NCBI GenBank assembly: GCA_034437895.1
Contig: DAOTTO010000233.1
Span: 1-21,919 of the forward strand
DNA length: 21,919 nt
Direction: 5' to 3'
From: JANRLJ01 sp034437895
GTDB taxonomy: Bacteria > Chloroflexota > Anaerolineae > Aggregatilineales > Phototrophicaceae
In this document: positions 1 to 7,461 of the stretch, one piece after another
Layout: every line of letters starts with the position of its first letter
Numbering within the stretch: the stretch's first letter is position 1
The notes under the pieces: model-generated
Database searches by the model: none
What the model was told of the DNA's origin: nothing
Seen by the model: only the letters and a program-made list of their open reading frames with translations
Program-made: the position numbers and the translations under genes

Positions 1-1076
1 GTCAATTTTGAGCCGGTGCAGCCCAGCGGATGCCCCAGCGCAATCGCCCCGCCGTTGACGTTGACTTTTTCCGGGTCTAATTCCAGATTACGGATAACGG
101 CTAAGGCTTGCGCGGCGAAGGCTTCATTCAGTTCGACCAGATCAATATCTTCGATCTTCATGCCTGTGCGCTTGAGCAGTTTCGGCACAGCGGCAATCGG
201 CCCCACGCCCATAATTTCCGGGCGCACACCTGCCACATTAAAGCCGACAAAGCGCATCAATGGAGTCAGCCCCAACTGTGCCGCTTTGCTTGCTTCCATC
301 ACGATCACCGCCGCCGCGCCGTCGCTCAAGGGACTAGAATTGCCTGCCGTGACGCTGCCGCCGTCTTTAAACACAGGCTTGAGTTTCGCCAAGCCTTCAA
401 CCGTCGTCTCACGGCGCAGATGTTCGTCCTCAGTCAAGGTGGCGGTATAAGTATAGGGTAGACCATCTTCACCAATGATGGTTTCTTCGATCTCAAATGG
501 GATAATTTCCTGCGCGAATTTACCGGAGTCCGTCGCTGCTGCCGCTTTTTGATGGCTGCGATACGCGAACTCATCCATATCGGCGCGATTCACATTGAAC
601 TCGCTCGCCACACGCTCGGCAGTCAAGCCCATGCTCATATAAACGTTGGGGTCATTTTCCGCCATATACGGATTAGGACTCAGCCGGAAGCCCGTCATCG
701 GCACGAGCGACATCGTTTCCGCCCCACCCGCGATAATAATATCCGCGCCGTTAGCAATAATGCGTTCCGCTGCCATCGCAATCGATTGCAAGCCGCTGGA
801 ACAAAAACGATTGACCGTCTGCCCCGGAATATCGACAGGTAGCCCCGCACGTAAGGCGATCACACGGGCAAAGTTCATGCCCTGGCTGCCTTCCGGCATG
901 GCGCAGCCGATAATCACATCATCAATCTCGGCGGGGTCAAGTTTGCCATCGGTCTGGCGCATCACCTCCGCGATGACGGCAGCCGCCATTTCATCGGAAC
1001 GGGCGTTTTGTGTCACACCTTTTTTTGCCTTGCCAATAGCGGTACGGGATGCAGCGACAATAACGGCTTCTCTCAT
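1..1076 (-). CDS. fadA: Acetyl-CoA C-acyltransferase (thiolase), 3' end beyond window
   Basis: Thiolase that cleaves 3-ketoacyl-CoA with CoA, the last step of beta-oxidation in the cytoplasm. About 358 codons are visible from an ATG at 1076, with an AAGGA ribosome site about 9 bases upstream. The N-terminus reads MREAVIVAASRTAIGK, typical of the family. The nucleophilic Cys is in NRFCSSGLQ (about residue 92). The AGGAETMS and GNSSPLSDGAAAV stretches and the VNVNGGAIALGHPLG motif with the active-site His follow. The frame runs off the left edge just after GCTGSKL, so the second catalytic Cys motif (CxGxG) is not visible; roughly 35-40 residues are missing compared with the usual 390-400. It could be a degradative (FadA) or biosynthetic (AtoB/PhaA) thiolase; the fad genes elsewhere in the window favour the former. 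Its own promoter region (1077-1260) separates it from the upstream phosphorylase gene. Confidence 0.93.
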   Translation of the reverse strand, partial: MREAVIVAASRTAIGKAKKGVTQNARSDEMAAAVIAEVMRQTDGKLDPAEIDDVIIGCAMPEGSQGMNFARVIALRAGLPVDIPGQTVNRFCSSGLQSIAMAAERIIANGADIIIAGGAETMSLVPMTGFRLSPNPYMAENDPNVYMSMGLTAERVASEFNVNRADMDEFAYRSHQKAAAATDSGKFAQEIIPFEIEETIIGEDGLPYTYTATLTEDEHLRRETTVEGLAKLKPVFKDGGSVTAGNSSPLSDGAAAVIVMEASKAAQLGLTPLMRFVGFNVAGVRPEIMGVGPIAAVPKLLKRTGMKIEDIDLVELNEAFAAQALAVIRNLELDPEKVNVNGGAIALGHPLGCTGSKL

Positions 1077-1144
1077 GAGGATTTATCCTTTTTATATGAA
1101 CTATTTTCGAGATAGGTCTATTTTATAGACGTAGTGAACATCAA

Positions 1145-1169
1145 ATAATCTACTCTACGTTAGATTATA
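1145..1169 (-). promoter_or_regulatory. Thiolase promoter -10 with overlapping palindromic operator
   Basis: A perfect inverted repeat with 8-bp arms, ATAATCTA-N8-TAGATTAT, occupies 1145-1168. Read on the minus strand, a TATAAT -10 box lies at 1169-1164, inside the outer arm, about 90 bases before the thiolase ATG; the -35 is weak. A palindrome on the -10 box is the usual place for a repressor. The core TAATCTA-N8-TAGATTA recurs with one mismatch upstream of the TetR gene at 13736, so that TetR is the best candidate binder. The rest of the 1077-1260 gap holds only a weak hairpin (CAATCG 1231-1236 / CGATTG 1251-1256) just after the phosphorylase stop. Confidence 0.55.
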
Positions 1170-1260
1170 ATTTGGCATATTGTACCGCTATAAAAATTGG
1201 GAAACAAGCAAAATATATTGCTCAATCAGGCAATCGTATGAATAAATCAGCGATTGTCTC

Positions 1261-2067
1261 TTATGCGTCTGAAATCAATACATCCGCTGCCAACCAAGAT
1301 CGAGCCGTCATAGCAATCACGTCAAGCGCATCATGGCTGCCCATGTCTTCACCCTTTTCAAAATCGCCTTCGATTTGCGCCATTTGATTTGTAATGTGGG
1401 CGAAACAAATCACATCTTTTTCTTTAACTTGAGCAAAAGCATAAAGGGCGGCAGCTTCCATCTCAACACCAAAAATATCCGCCTGACGCGCATACTCAAT
1501 CGCCTCGGCAGTCTCACGGAAAGGCGCATCGGTTGTCCATGTCGCCCCTTGTAAAACCCGAACCGATGCATTGTCAAACGCCCCTTTTAAATGATCCAAG
1601 AGCAGCGGACTTATCAAACTGTAGGGACTGGGCGGCAAATAATGATAGCTCGTTCCCTCATCACGTAAAGCACGATCTATCAAGACAAAATAAGGCGGTT
1701 GCCCCATTGGGACGATCTGCCCTGCGGAAGTCATGCTGATAAGGAGTTGGCAACCCGAAGCAAATAGTTCCTCGGCAACCAGTACAGCAAATGACGCACC
1801 AACAACATGCGGAACGATGCCATAAACGATCCCTTCACGGGTAAACGTGTAGAGTTTCGTATGATAACATGCCCAATTTGCGTTTAACGTGGCCTGATCT
1901 GTGGAAACGAGATTGTAAGCAATATCCCCATCGGGGTCGAGAATACAGATTAGTGGAATATTGCCTTCAGCAATAGATTTTTGCCGCCGTGCTTCGCGCA
2001 GCATGTTTTCTGCAGTGAAGACCGATGGAGACTCGTAGATTTTGTTGGAAAGAATAGGCGGCTGCAT
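1261..2067 (-). CDS. Nucleoside phosphorylase (PNP/uridine phosphorylase family)
   Basis: A 268-residue member of the PNP_UDP_1 superfamily, which splits nucleosides (or related N-ribosides) with phosphate into base and ribose 1-phosphate. Family signs: GIVPHVVGASFAVLVAEEL, the RDEGTSYHYLPP segment, TTDAPFRET, and the strongly diagnostic FGVEMEAAALYAFA near the C-terminus that contacts ribose. The base-contacting segment reads HITNQM rather than the SD seen in DeoD-type enzymes, so substrate preference cannot be read off. An in-frame ATG at 2136 would overlap the methyltransferase gene by almost 60 bases; the ATG at 2067 gives the normal N-terminus (MQPPILSNKIY) and starts 11 bases after that gene's stop, so it is preferred. 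It is the last gene of the P450 run. The name of the specific substrate would be a guess. Confidence 0.8.
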   Translation of the reverse strand: MQPPILSNKIYESPSVFTAENMLREARRQKSIAEGNIPLICILDPDGDIAYNLVSTDQATLNANWACYHTKLYTFTREGIVYGIVPHVVGASFAVLVAEELFASGCQLLISMTSAGQIVPMGQPPYFVLIDRALRDEGTSYHYLPPSPYSLISPLLLDHLKGAFDNASVRVLQGATWTTDAPFRETAEAIEYARQADIFGVEMEAAALYAFAQVKEKDVICFAHITNQMAQIEGDFEKGEDMGSHDALDVIAMTARSWLAADVLISDA

Positions 2068-2078
2068 CTTTGAGTTAA

Positions 2079-2702
2079 TCACCGACTGCCCTTCATCTGA
2101 CAGTAACAGTAAACAAATTTCTGCTCGGTGTTCCAAGGGGTCATGTGATTCTCATTTAGACTGGCAACCAGTTCAAAATCATCACCAAAAATGTGATGAA
2201 GCGATTGCGCGTCGTAGCGATTTGTGGTGAGGCCGCTGCACTGCTCTGGCCCATCGACAGCAAAGGTTGCCACGATAATATGTCCGCCGATCTTGAGCGC
2301 ACGACGAACCTGTGCAACATAGCGGTGGCGCATTTCCGGTGTGGTCAAAAAATGGAAAACAGCCCGATCATGCCAGACATCATAGGTTGCTTCAGGAAAA
2401 TTGGCCTGTGTAATGTCATCGGCAATGCATGTTATATCTTCAGCTTGTATGCCGAGCCTTTCACGGACAGTTTGAAGGGCTTCAGCGGAAATATCCAACA
2501 GCGTCAGGTTTTGGTAGCCGAGTTTAAGCAGGTTATCGGCGAGGGTCGATGCACCTGCCCCCACATCAATGATTCGGGCAGATTTTGCAACGCCAGTTTG
2601 GACGATAAGATCGAGCGAGAGGCGGGGATTTTCTTGATACCAGCTCACATCAGTAGGTGATTTGGTCTGAAAAACCTGTGACCAATGGGTTTTATAATCC
2701 AT
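2079..2702 (-). CDS. Class I SAM-dependent methyltransferase
   Basis: A 207-residue soluble methyltransferase with a Rossmann fold. The SAM-binding motif I is IIDVGAGASTLADNLL (about residues 44-59), the acidic residue after beta-2 is in LTLLDISAEAL, and YDVWHDRAVFHFLT is the motif-IV-like strand typical of the small Methyltransf_12/TPMT-like proteins. The N-terminal THWSQVFQTKSPTDVSWYQ also matches that group, in which the acceptor is generally unknown; metalloid, thiol or small-molecule methylation are possibilities. Gene order is GNAT, 38-base gap, this gene, 11-base gap, phosphorylase, all on the minus strand, so co-transcription is likely. Nothing in the sequence identifies the acceptor. 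Confidence 0.85.
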   Translation of the reverse strand: MDYKTHWSQVFQTKSPTDVSWYQENPRLSLDLIVQTGVAKSARIIDVGAGASTLADNLLKLGYQNLTLLDISAEALQTVRERLGIQAEDITCIADDITQANFPEATYDVWHDRAVFHFLTTPEMRHRYVAQVRRALKIGGHIIVATFAVDGPEQCSGLTTNRYDAQSLHHIFGDDFELVASLNENHMTPWNTEQKFVYCYCQMKGSR

Positions 2703-2740
2703 TCTCGCCCCTCATTTAGTTTACGTTGAGGGCTATTTTA

Positions 2741-3325
2741 TCACAAATCAAACCGCATCGTCGTCGAGCCTGTAAAGCCCATCCAGCGGGTGAGCAACCC
2801 ATAATATTCTGTTTTGGTGGCAACGAACCCCATCCGCTCATACAACCGCCGTGCATCTGGGTTAGTATCTACCACATCCAGCCGGATTGTTTGATAAGCA
2901 TTTTTTTGCGCGAATTCAATCACGGCATTGAGCAGGCGTGTGCCAATGCCATATCCGCGCATTTCCGAAGTGACGGCGATGCCATCCATCAGCAGTTCGC
3001 CCGTCTGATACGGACGTGAGAGCAGAAGGCGTAACGCATGGCGCACGCGACCACTGAACCAGCCAAATTCCCTGACGAGTGTGTCCTGTCGTATTTCGAT
3101 AAAATGCCTATTATTGTGCTGAATCCCAACCAGCCCCACCAACCGATCTTGATGCAGCGCGACGATGGCCTGCTGCTCATCAAGATCATGCTGCAAAACA
3201 GCCACCGCCGTTTCGGGTGATTTCAAGATGGGGTTCAGTTTGCGTCGGAAGGCATCAAAATAGATTTTAGCCGCCTCGTGCCGTAAATGCTCTGGCAGCC
3301 CAACTTGAATAGTGGTCTCGTCCAT
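2741..3325 (-). CDS. GNAT-family N-acetyltransferase
   Basis: A 194-residue acetyl-CoA-dependent acyltransferase. The pyrophosphate-binding motif A is EMRGYGIGTRLLNAVIEFA (R/Q-x-x-G-x-G/A, about residues 120-138), preceded by the beta-4 strand LLMDGIAVTSE and followed by IRLDVVDTNPDARRLYERMGF, the classic GNAT motif B end. The substrate is not predictable. The ATG at 3325 lies one base after the P450 stop codon (3327-3329, minus strand), so translation is probably coupled to the P450. This tight link suggests that acetylation and P450 oxidation act on related compounds, but that is inference. Confidence 0.88.
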   Translation of the reverse strand: MDETTIQVGLPEHLRHEAAKIYFDAFRRKLNPILKSPETAVAVLQHDLDEQQAIVALHQDRLVGLVGIQHNNRHFIEIRQDTLVREFGWFSGRVRHALRLLLSRPYQTGELLMDGIAVTSEMRGYGIGTRLLNAVIEFAQKNAYQTIRLDVVDTNPDARRLYERMGFVATKTEYYGLLTRWMGFTGSTTMRFDL

Positions 3326-3326
3326 C

Positions 3327-4673
3327 TTATGCCAACACCTTAATCGTCTCGCGTTCTTTCAAGCGCATTTGTAGGCCATTTTTCGGACGCAGTGTAATCA
3401 GCGTCTCCGTCATAACCATTTTCCCTGGTGCGAGCGCAAGGCTGTAACGTTGGGCGATGGTCGCCAGCAGCAAACACGCCTCCATCATCGCAAACGACTG
3501 GCCGATGCACACACGCGGCCCGCCGCCAAAGGGAATATAGGCGTAACGATGTTTCGCGCCGCCGCCATTTGCAAACCGTTCTGGCATAAAACGTTCCGGC
3601 TCATCCCACCAACGCGGATCCCGCTGGACACTATAGCTAAGGACGTTCACTACGCTGCCTTTAGGAATATCGTATCCAGCGACGTTGGTATCTTCGGTAG
3701 AAATTCGACTTACACCATAGGCTGGCGGATAAAGCCGCATCGACTCTTTAACCACCATTTCGGTATAGGGCAAGCGGCGCAAATCCGCCAATGTTGGCGG
3801 TGTGCCTTGCAGCACGGTGTCCAATTCTTCATGCAATTTGGCTTCGATTTCGGGATGCTGCGCCAGCAAATACCATGTCCAATTGAGCGCATTGGCTGTC
3901 GTCTCATGTCCGGCAAGGATGATCGTCACCGATTCGTCGCGCACCTGCTTATCGCTCATGCGGTTGCCGTCTTCATCCTCCGCCAGCATCAGCATCGAGA
4001 GCAAATCACCGCGATCTTCAATTTCTCCGGCGGAACGGCGCTCGTTAATCATCGGATACACCACATCATCGAGGTCTTGACGTGCGGCCTCGCGCTGTTT
4101 GCGTTTGAGTTTAGGCCACCAATCCGGCAATAAATCGGCATCATTAAACATATATTGCAGCACCATCAGGGCATCGCCAATCCGACGAGCATCGTCCGCC
4201 ATATCAGTATCAAACAACGTCTTGGTGACGATCCGCAGCGTCAGTTTCATCATTTCATGATCAATATCGCGGATTTCGTTATCGCGCCATGCATCAACCG
4301 TTTGAAGGGAGAAATTGACCATTGTTTCCGCGTAAGCATCAATGCGTTTGGTATGGAAAGCAGGCGAAGCCAGTTTGCGCTGCCGCCGCCAGAAGTCATC
4401 ATTACTCGTCAGCAGCCCTTTACCCAGAAAATATGCCATCCCTTTGCGCTCGCTGGTGTACTGTCCGTCCTTAATAAAGGTATTGGAGACCAGCACATCA
4501 TGATACATATTGGGGTGAAACATCACATATTGCTTAGTCCCAAACAGCTCTAAACACAAAATGTCGCCGTGCTGCGTAAGGCTATCAAATACCGCGATGG
4601 CATCGCGCTCAAAATCGAAGATGAGTTTTAATCTACCGAAGAATCCCGGTTTAATCGTAGGGATGGTCTGCAT
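3327..4673 (-). CDS. Cytochrome P450 monooxygenase
   Basis: Heme-thiolate monooxygenase that inserts one oxygen atom into an organic substrate using electrons from a partner reductase (none is encoded here). The 448-residue product has all core motifs: I-helix AGHETTANAL (about 254-263), ExxR as KESMRLYPP (E310/R313), PERF region, and the heme-ligand loop FGGGPRVCIGQSFAMMEA with Cys389. There is no membrane anchor, so it should be soluble. The overall motif spelling resembles bacterial CYP102/CYP4-like fatty-acid hydroxylases. The frame stays open to an ATG at 4832, but the ATG at 4673 is chosen because a GAGGTG ribosome site lies 9 bases upstream and a strong promoter sits just behind it; the longer form would overlap the divergent TetR gene. 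It is the first gene of the P450-GNAT-methyltransferase-phosphorylase run. Confidence 0.93.
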   Translation of the reverse strand: MQTIPTIKPGFFGRLKLIFDFERDAIAVFDSLTQHGDILCLELFGTKQYVMFHPNMYHDVLVSNTFIKDGQYTSERKGMAYFLGKGLLTSNDDFWRRQRKLASPAFHTKRIDAYAETMVNFSLQTVDAWRDNEIRDIDHEMMKLTLRIVTKTLFDTDMADDARRIGDALMVLQYMFNDADLLPDWWPKLKRKQREAARQDLDDVVYPMINERRSAGEIEDRGDLLSMLMLAEDEDGNRMSDKQVRDESVTIILAGHETTANALNWTWYLLAQHPEIEAKLHEELDTVLQGTPPTLADLRRLPYTEMVVKESMRLYPPAYGVSRISTEDTNVAGYDIPKGSVVNVLSYSVQRDPRWWDEPERFMPERFANGGGAKHRYAYIPFGGGPRVCIGQSFAMMEACLLLATIAQRYSLALAPGKMVMTETLITLRPKNGLQMRLKERETIKVLA

Positions 4674-4702
4674 TGGGATTGACACCTCACTAATTTCTGG
4701 AC

Positions 4703-4724
4703 ATGATGTATATAAACACATTAT
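4703..4724. promoter_or_regulatory. Candidate TetR operator over the P450 promoter
   Basis: An imperfect 22-bp palindrome (ATGATGTATAT then AAACACATTAT; 8 of 11 base pairs symmetric) overlaps the -10 box and the expected start point of the P450 promoter, in the 120-bp region shared with the divergent TetR gene. Placement is ideal for repression by the adjacent regulator. The mismatches keep confidence moderate. Confidence 0.4.
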
Positions 4725-4747
4725 CTTGAAGCGGCTTATGCTGTCAA
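4720..4747 (-). promoter_or_regulatory. Sigma70-like promoter of the P450 operon
   Basis: On the minus strand a perfect TTGACA -35 (4747-4742), a 16-bp spacer and a GATAAT -10 (4725-4720) point at the P450 gene, giving a leader of about 40 bases to the ATG at 4673. This is the best-looking promoter in the left half of the window and supports the 4673 start. Confidence 0.75.
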
Positions 4748-4793
4748 TAACGAAAAAGATCATTGCGTACAATACTAGACACGAGGCCAGAAA

Positions 4794-5411
4794 ATGACAG
4801 AAACAGCCCGTAAACCTGACCGCCGCATTCAACGGACGCGCACCCTCCTACGCGATGCACTCATGGCGCTCATCGTGGAGCGTGGTTACGAAAATATCAC
4901 GGTGCAGGACATCGCCGATAAAGCCGATATTGCCCGTGCAACTTTTTATCTTCATTACAAAGACAAAGAAGAACTGCTGCTTAAGAGCATGGAAGAAATC
5001 CATGATGAATTGGTCGCCAGCATCGGGCCAGTGAGCGAAAAGTTTACGATGGCGGATGGCAATCCGGTGGACTTAATCGCGTTTGAGCATGTGGCGGAAC
5101 ATGCCGCGTTTTATCGTGTGATGTTAAGCGCACACGGACCGTCAGCCTTTATCGTCAAGCTGCGGCATTATCTCGTCCGCGTGACGAAAGCGATGTTCTG
5201 TTCTTTATACGGAAACGAAGAAATTGACCCGCAGTTATTAGAGATTGTGCTTCACAGCGAAGCAGGTCGCTTGATGGCGGTCTTAAGCTGGTGGCTGGAA
5301 AATGATATGCCACTGCCACCCACTGAAATGGCACGTATCTGTGACAAAATGAGCGCGGAAGGGGTTATGGCACTCATGGGTGATTGGTATCAATCTCCGC
5401 CAAAAATCTGA
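4794..5411 (+). CDS. TetR/AcrR-family regulator, likely controls the P450 operon
   Basis: A 205-residue transcription factor. The N-terminal helix-turn-helix is clear: RTLLRDALMALIVERGYENI, TVQDIADKADIARATFYLHY, KDKEELL (about residues 16-65), the standard TetR_N pattern with FYLHYKDKE. The rest is the ligand-binding helical domain. A GAGG ribosome site lies 7 bases before the ATG. It is divergent from the P450 gene, with start codons about 120 bp apart and a palindrome between them, so it probably represses the P450 operon and possibly itself until a ligand binds. The C-terminal domain gives no clue to the ligand. The gene converges on the next TetR gene, whose stop lies 43 bases away. Confidence 0.9.
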   Translation: MTETARKPDRRIQRTRTLLRDALMALIVERGYENITVQDIADKADIARATFYLHYKDKEELLLKSMEEIHDELVASIGPVSEKFTMADGNPVDLIAFEHVAEHAAFYRVMLSAHGPSAFIVKLRHYLVRVTKAMFCSLYGNEEIDPQLLEIVLHSEAGRLMAVLSWWLENDMPLPPTEMARICDKMSAEGVMALMGDWYQSPPKI

Positions 5412-5454
5412 AATTGTCGGCATTTAACAACTTGACTGCCCTGTTGAATGTTAG

Positions 5455-6078
5455 CTATGGTTTCACCATAAGGGGTGCAAGATAGCGGTTGAGCATGGCC
5501 TTCATTTCGTCAAACACTTCATCCAGCGTTACCTCATCTGAATAAGCGACCAAAGCCAGGAGTCCTTTGATCGTGTGCATACAGATTAGTGCGTAGCGAC
5601 GGCGTTCACTAGCGGAAAGATCGGGACGAAAATAGGCCATCACCGCGTCGTTACGTGCTAAAACAGCTTCATCCGCTTCACCAATCGCTTCCGAGAGCGC
5701 TTTAGACGTATGCGAACTGGCAAATAAGACGTTAAAGTCGCGGTTATGGCGGACGAACTCACGCAGCGGCTCAACAAATTGATCCCCCATTTCCTCTACC
5801 GTGAGCGCTTTAAAACCCTCAAAGTTGATCGCACCCGCTTGCTCACGCCAAGTAGCCACATACCGCGCCACTAATGCTCTGACAATCGCATCTTTGTTAG
5901 GGAAAAACTGATACAGCGACCCAACCGAAGTTTTGGCTCTTTCTGCGATGAGAATAGTCGTCGCCGCTTCATAACCCACTTCCGCGATAATCTGCGAAGC
6001 CGCATCTAATATCAAATCCACCCGCTGCTGACCACGTTTCTGTTTGGGGGTGTATGCGGAATCTGTTTTTTCACTCAT
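5455..6078 (-). CDS. TetR/AcrR-family regulator, likely controls the SRPBCC gene
   Basis: A 207-residue TetR-type repressor. The HTH region reads QQRVDLILDAASQIIAEVG, then TTILIAERAKTSVGSLYQFF, PNKDAIVRAL (about residues 18-69), the normal TetR_N layout with SLYQFFPNK at the recognition-helix end. The start ATG at 6078 has a GAGG ribosome site about 8 bases upstream (minus strand). It is divergent from the SRPBCC gene, and the 115-bp region between holds two copies of a 16-bp palindrome, one inside the promoter of the SRPBCC gene. This is the textbook arrangement for a local repressor that also controls itself. Ligand unknown. Confidence 0.9.
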   Translation of the reverse strand: MSEKTDSAYTPKQKRGQQRVDLILDAASQIIAEVGYEAATTILIAERAKTSVGSLYQFFPNKDAIVRALVARYVATWREQAGAINFEGFKALTVEEMGDQFVEPLREFVRHNRDFNVLFASSHTSKALSEAIGEADEAVLARNDAVMAYFRPDLSASERRRYALICMHTIKGLLALVAYSDEVTLDEVFDEMKAMLNRYLAPLMVKP

Positions 6079-6102
6079 TCAAACTGCCTCTAAATTACCT
6101 GC

Positions 6103-6132
6103 TTGACAAACACGAATACTTATTCATACAAT
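6103..6132 (+). promoter_or_regulatory. Promoter of the SRPBCC gene
   Basis: TTGACA (6103-6108), 18-bp spacer, TACAAT (6127-6132). The first operator copy (6112-6127) fills the spacer and the second (6146-6161) lies just downstream of the expected start site, so a bound TetR would block RNA polymerase. Confidence 0.65.
6112..6127. promoter_or_regulatory. TetR operator copy 1
   Basis: ACGAATA-CT-TATTCAT, a palindrome with 6 of 7 symmetric pairs around a 2-bp centre. Its 12-bp core is the exact reverse complement of the core of copy 2, 34 bp away centre to centre. Confidence 0.7.
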
Positions 6133-6145
6133 ACCAAATATGAAC

Positions 6146-6161
6146 ACGAATAAGTATTCGT
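6146..6161. promoter_or_regulatory. TetR operator copy 2
   Basis: ACGAATA-AG-TATTCGT, a perfect palindrome with 7-bp arms around a 2-bp centre. It lies between the SRPBCC promoter and its ribosome site. A perfect 16-mer palindrome repeated in one divergent promoter is strong evidence for the binding site of the adjacent TetR protein. Confidence 0.75.
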
Positions 6162-6193
6162 ATTTAGCGTATAAAAGAAAATAAGGTGAAATC

Positions 6194-6694
6194 ATGACCA
6201 TGCCATCGACAACCCAAACCTATTCTATGAACAGTAAAGCACACGCCCTTATCCATATGCAGTACAGCCAAATCATCAATGCTCGTGCCGAAGCGATTTA
6301 TGACGTGATCTCTGATTATCGTGTCGGTCATCCGGCGGTGCTGCCCAAGCCCTACTTTACCAGTTTGACTGTTGAACAAGGCGGTAAAGGGGCAGGGACA
6401 ATCCTACGGATGACGATGCGCGTCTTTGGTAAAGACTTCGCCTATCATTAAATCGTTAGCGAACCACAACCGGGACGGGTAATAGTCGAGGCAGAGACGG
6501 ACGGCAGCCTCGTGACCAGCTTTACCCTAGAACCTCTGAACAACGGTACGCAAACACGAGTCACGATTGCAACAGATTTCACGCCCAAACCCGGCTTTGC
6601 TGGCTTTATGGAACGCTGGATGAATCCACCCGTTATGCGCCATATCTATAAGCAAGAACTTCAGAACATTGCTGAATACGTCAGCAATAATTAA
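6194..6694 (+). pseudogene. SRPBCC-family protein interrupted by an in-frame TAA
   Basis: A coding frame of 167 codons that reads as a START/Bet v1-like (polyketide cyclase type) lipid- or small-ligand-binding protein. The first part has QIINARAEAIYDVISDYRVGH and PYFTSLTVEQGGKGAGT; the second has IVSEPQPGRVIVEAETDGS, VTSFTLEPLNNGTQTRVTIA and a C-terminal helix ending QELQNIAEYVSNN. The two parts are in the same frame and join into one normal domain, but codon 86 (6449-6451) is TAA. A single base substitution, or a sequence error, would explain this. The start has an AAGGTG ribosome site 5 bases before the ATG at 6194 (an ATG at 6200 is the alternative). Promoter and operators look intact, suggesting recent loss or an error. 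It converges on the HAD gene, whose stop lies 8 bases away. Confidence 0.8.
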
Positions 6695-6702
6695 GCAGCG
6701 TT

Positions 6703-7461
6703 TTAGACGGAATCCCGTTCAGAGGCGCTTATTTCGAGATAATCCAGCAGCCCATCTAAGCTGTCTTTTAGCACAAGGTCGGCAGGTGAGTAAACGGGAA
6801 CATCGCGGCGGCAAATTTGGACAGCCCGAATTCCGACTTGCTTTGCGCCGTGCATGGCGTGGACGCTGTCATCAACGACGAGGCAGCATCCGGCTGGGGC
6901 TTGGGCGGCGCGGATAGCATAAGCATAATAGGCGGCGTTTTTAGCGAACTGATCTGTGACATCGGGACCGAGTATTGCTCCTTTAAAGTAATCAAGCATT
7001 CCACCGCCCTGTAAAGTTCCGCACGCTTGTGTGGTGAGCGCGTGAGTGGCAATCCCTAACGTAAAGCCTGCCTCAAATAAACGACGGATAACGGGTTTTG
7101 CATCCGGGTAGAAAGCATCACAGTGTCGGGTGGCATAACCGGGGACTTCCCGTACAAGCGCCATCACTTCTTCATAAGCGGGTTCTGGCGTACCCGTAAT
7201 ACGGAACATCGCCCGCGTCGTGCGATAATACCCCTCCCACATATCGGCAATCCCATTCTCACCGTCGAGATCAAGATCAACAAAATAGCTGTCCCAATCC
7301 GCCATAATGCGGCGATTGGCTTGTGTCCAAATTTCGGGTGAAAGGCCGTAGCGCACCGCCATCAGTTGCCCATAAGCGGCACTGTAGCAGTCGTGCATCA
7401 AAACGCCATCGACGATTGTTTGATGAAGGTCGAAAAAAATATGCGTGATCGTGTTATTCAT
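6703..7461 (-). CDS. HAD-superfamily hydrolase-like protein with altered motif I
   Basis: A 252-residue protein with the haloacid dehalogenase fold. Motif I is FFDLHQTIVDG: the nucleophile Asp11 and Thr15 are present but the second Asp of DxDxT (the usual general acid/base) is His13. Motif II is the Thr in LGIATHALTTQA; the motif III Lys is in DQFAKNAAYYAYAI; motif IV is CCLVVDDSVHAMHGAKQVG. A helical cap sits between motifs I and II. Most HAD phosphatases need the second Asp, so this one may be a non-phosphatase, or a slow or specialised phosphatase. The ATG overlaps the end of the upstream lipoprotein gene by 8 bases, implying coupled translation. It converges on the SRPBCC gene. Confidence 0.8.
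   Translation of the reverse strand: MNNTITHIFFDLHQTIVDGVLMHDCYSAAYGQLMAVRYGLSPEIWTQANRRIMADWDSYFVDLDLDGENGIADMWEGYYRTTRAMFRITGTPEPAYEEVMALVREVPGYATRHCDAFYPDAKPVIRRLFEAGFTLGIATHALTTQACGTLQGGGMLDYFKGAILGPDVTDQFAKNAAYYAYAIRAAQAPAGCCLVVDDSVHAMHGAKQVGIRAVQICRRDVPVYSPADLVLKDSLDGLLDYLEISASERDSV

Noticed and set aside
16..1128. Plus-strand ORFs across 16-1128
   Set aside because: They are antisense shadows of the thiolase gene, which has full motif support on the minus strand.
4674..4832. P450 start at 4832 with a hydrophobic N-terminus as membrane anchor
   Set aside because: This stretch contains the promoter and overlaps the divergent TetR start; the apparent hydrophobic segment is a chance translation of regulatory DNA.
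1261..4832. Typical secondary-metabolite gene cluster (P450 + methyltransferase + acetyltransferase)
   Set aside because: No core synthase (PKS, NRPS, terpene cyclase or RiPP precursor) is present in the window, so only a modification cassette can be claimed.
5412..5454. Bidirectional terminator between the convergent TetR genes
   Set aside because: Only a 4-bp CAAC/GTTG pairing is possible and there is no T-tract.
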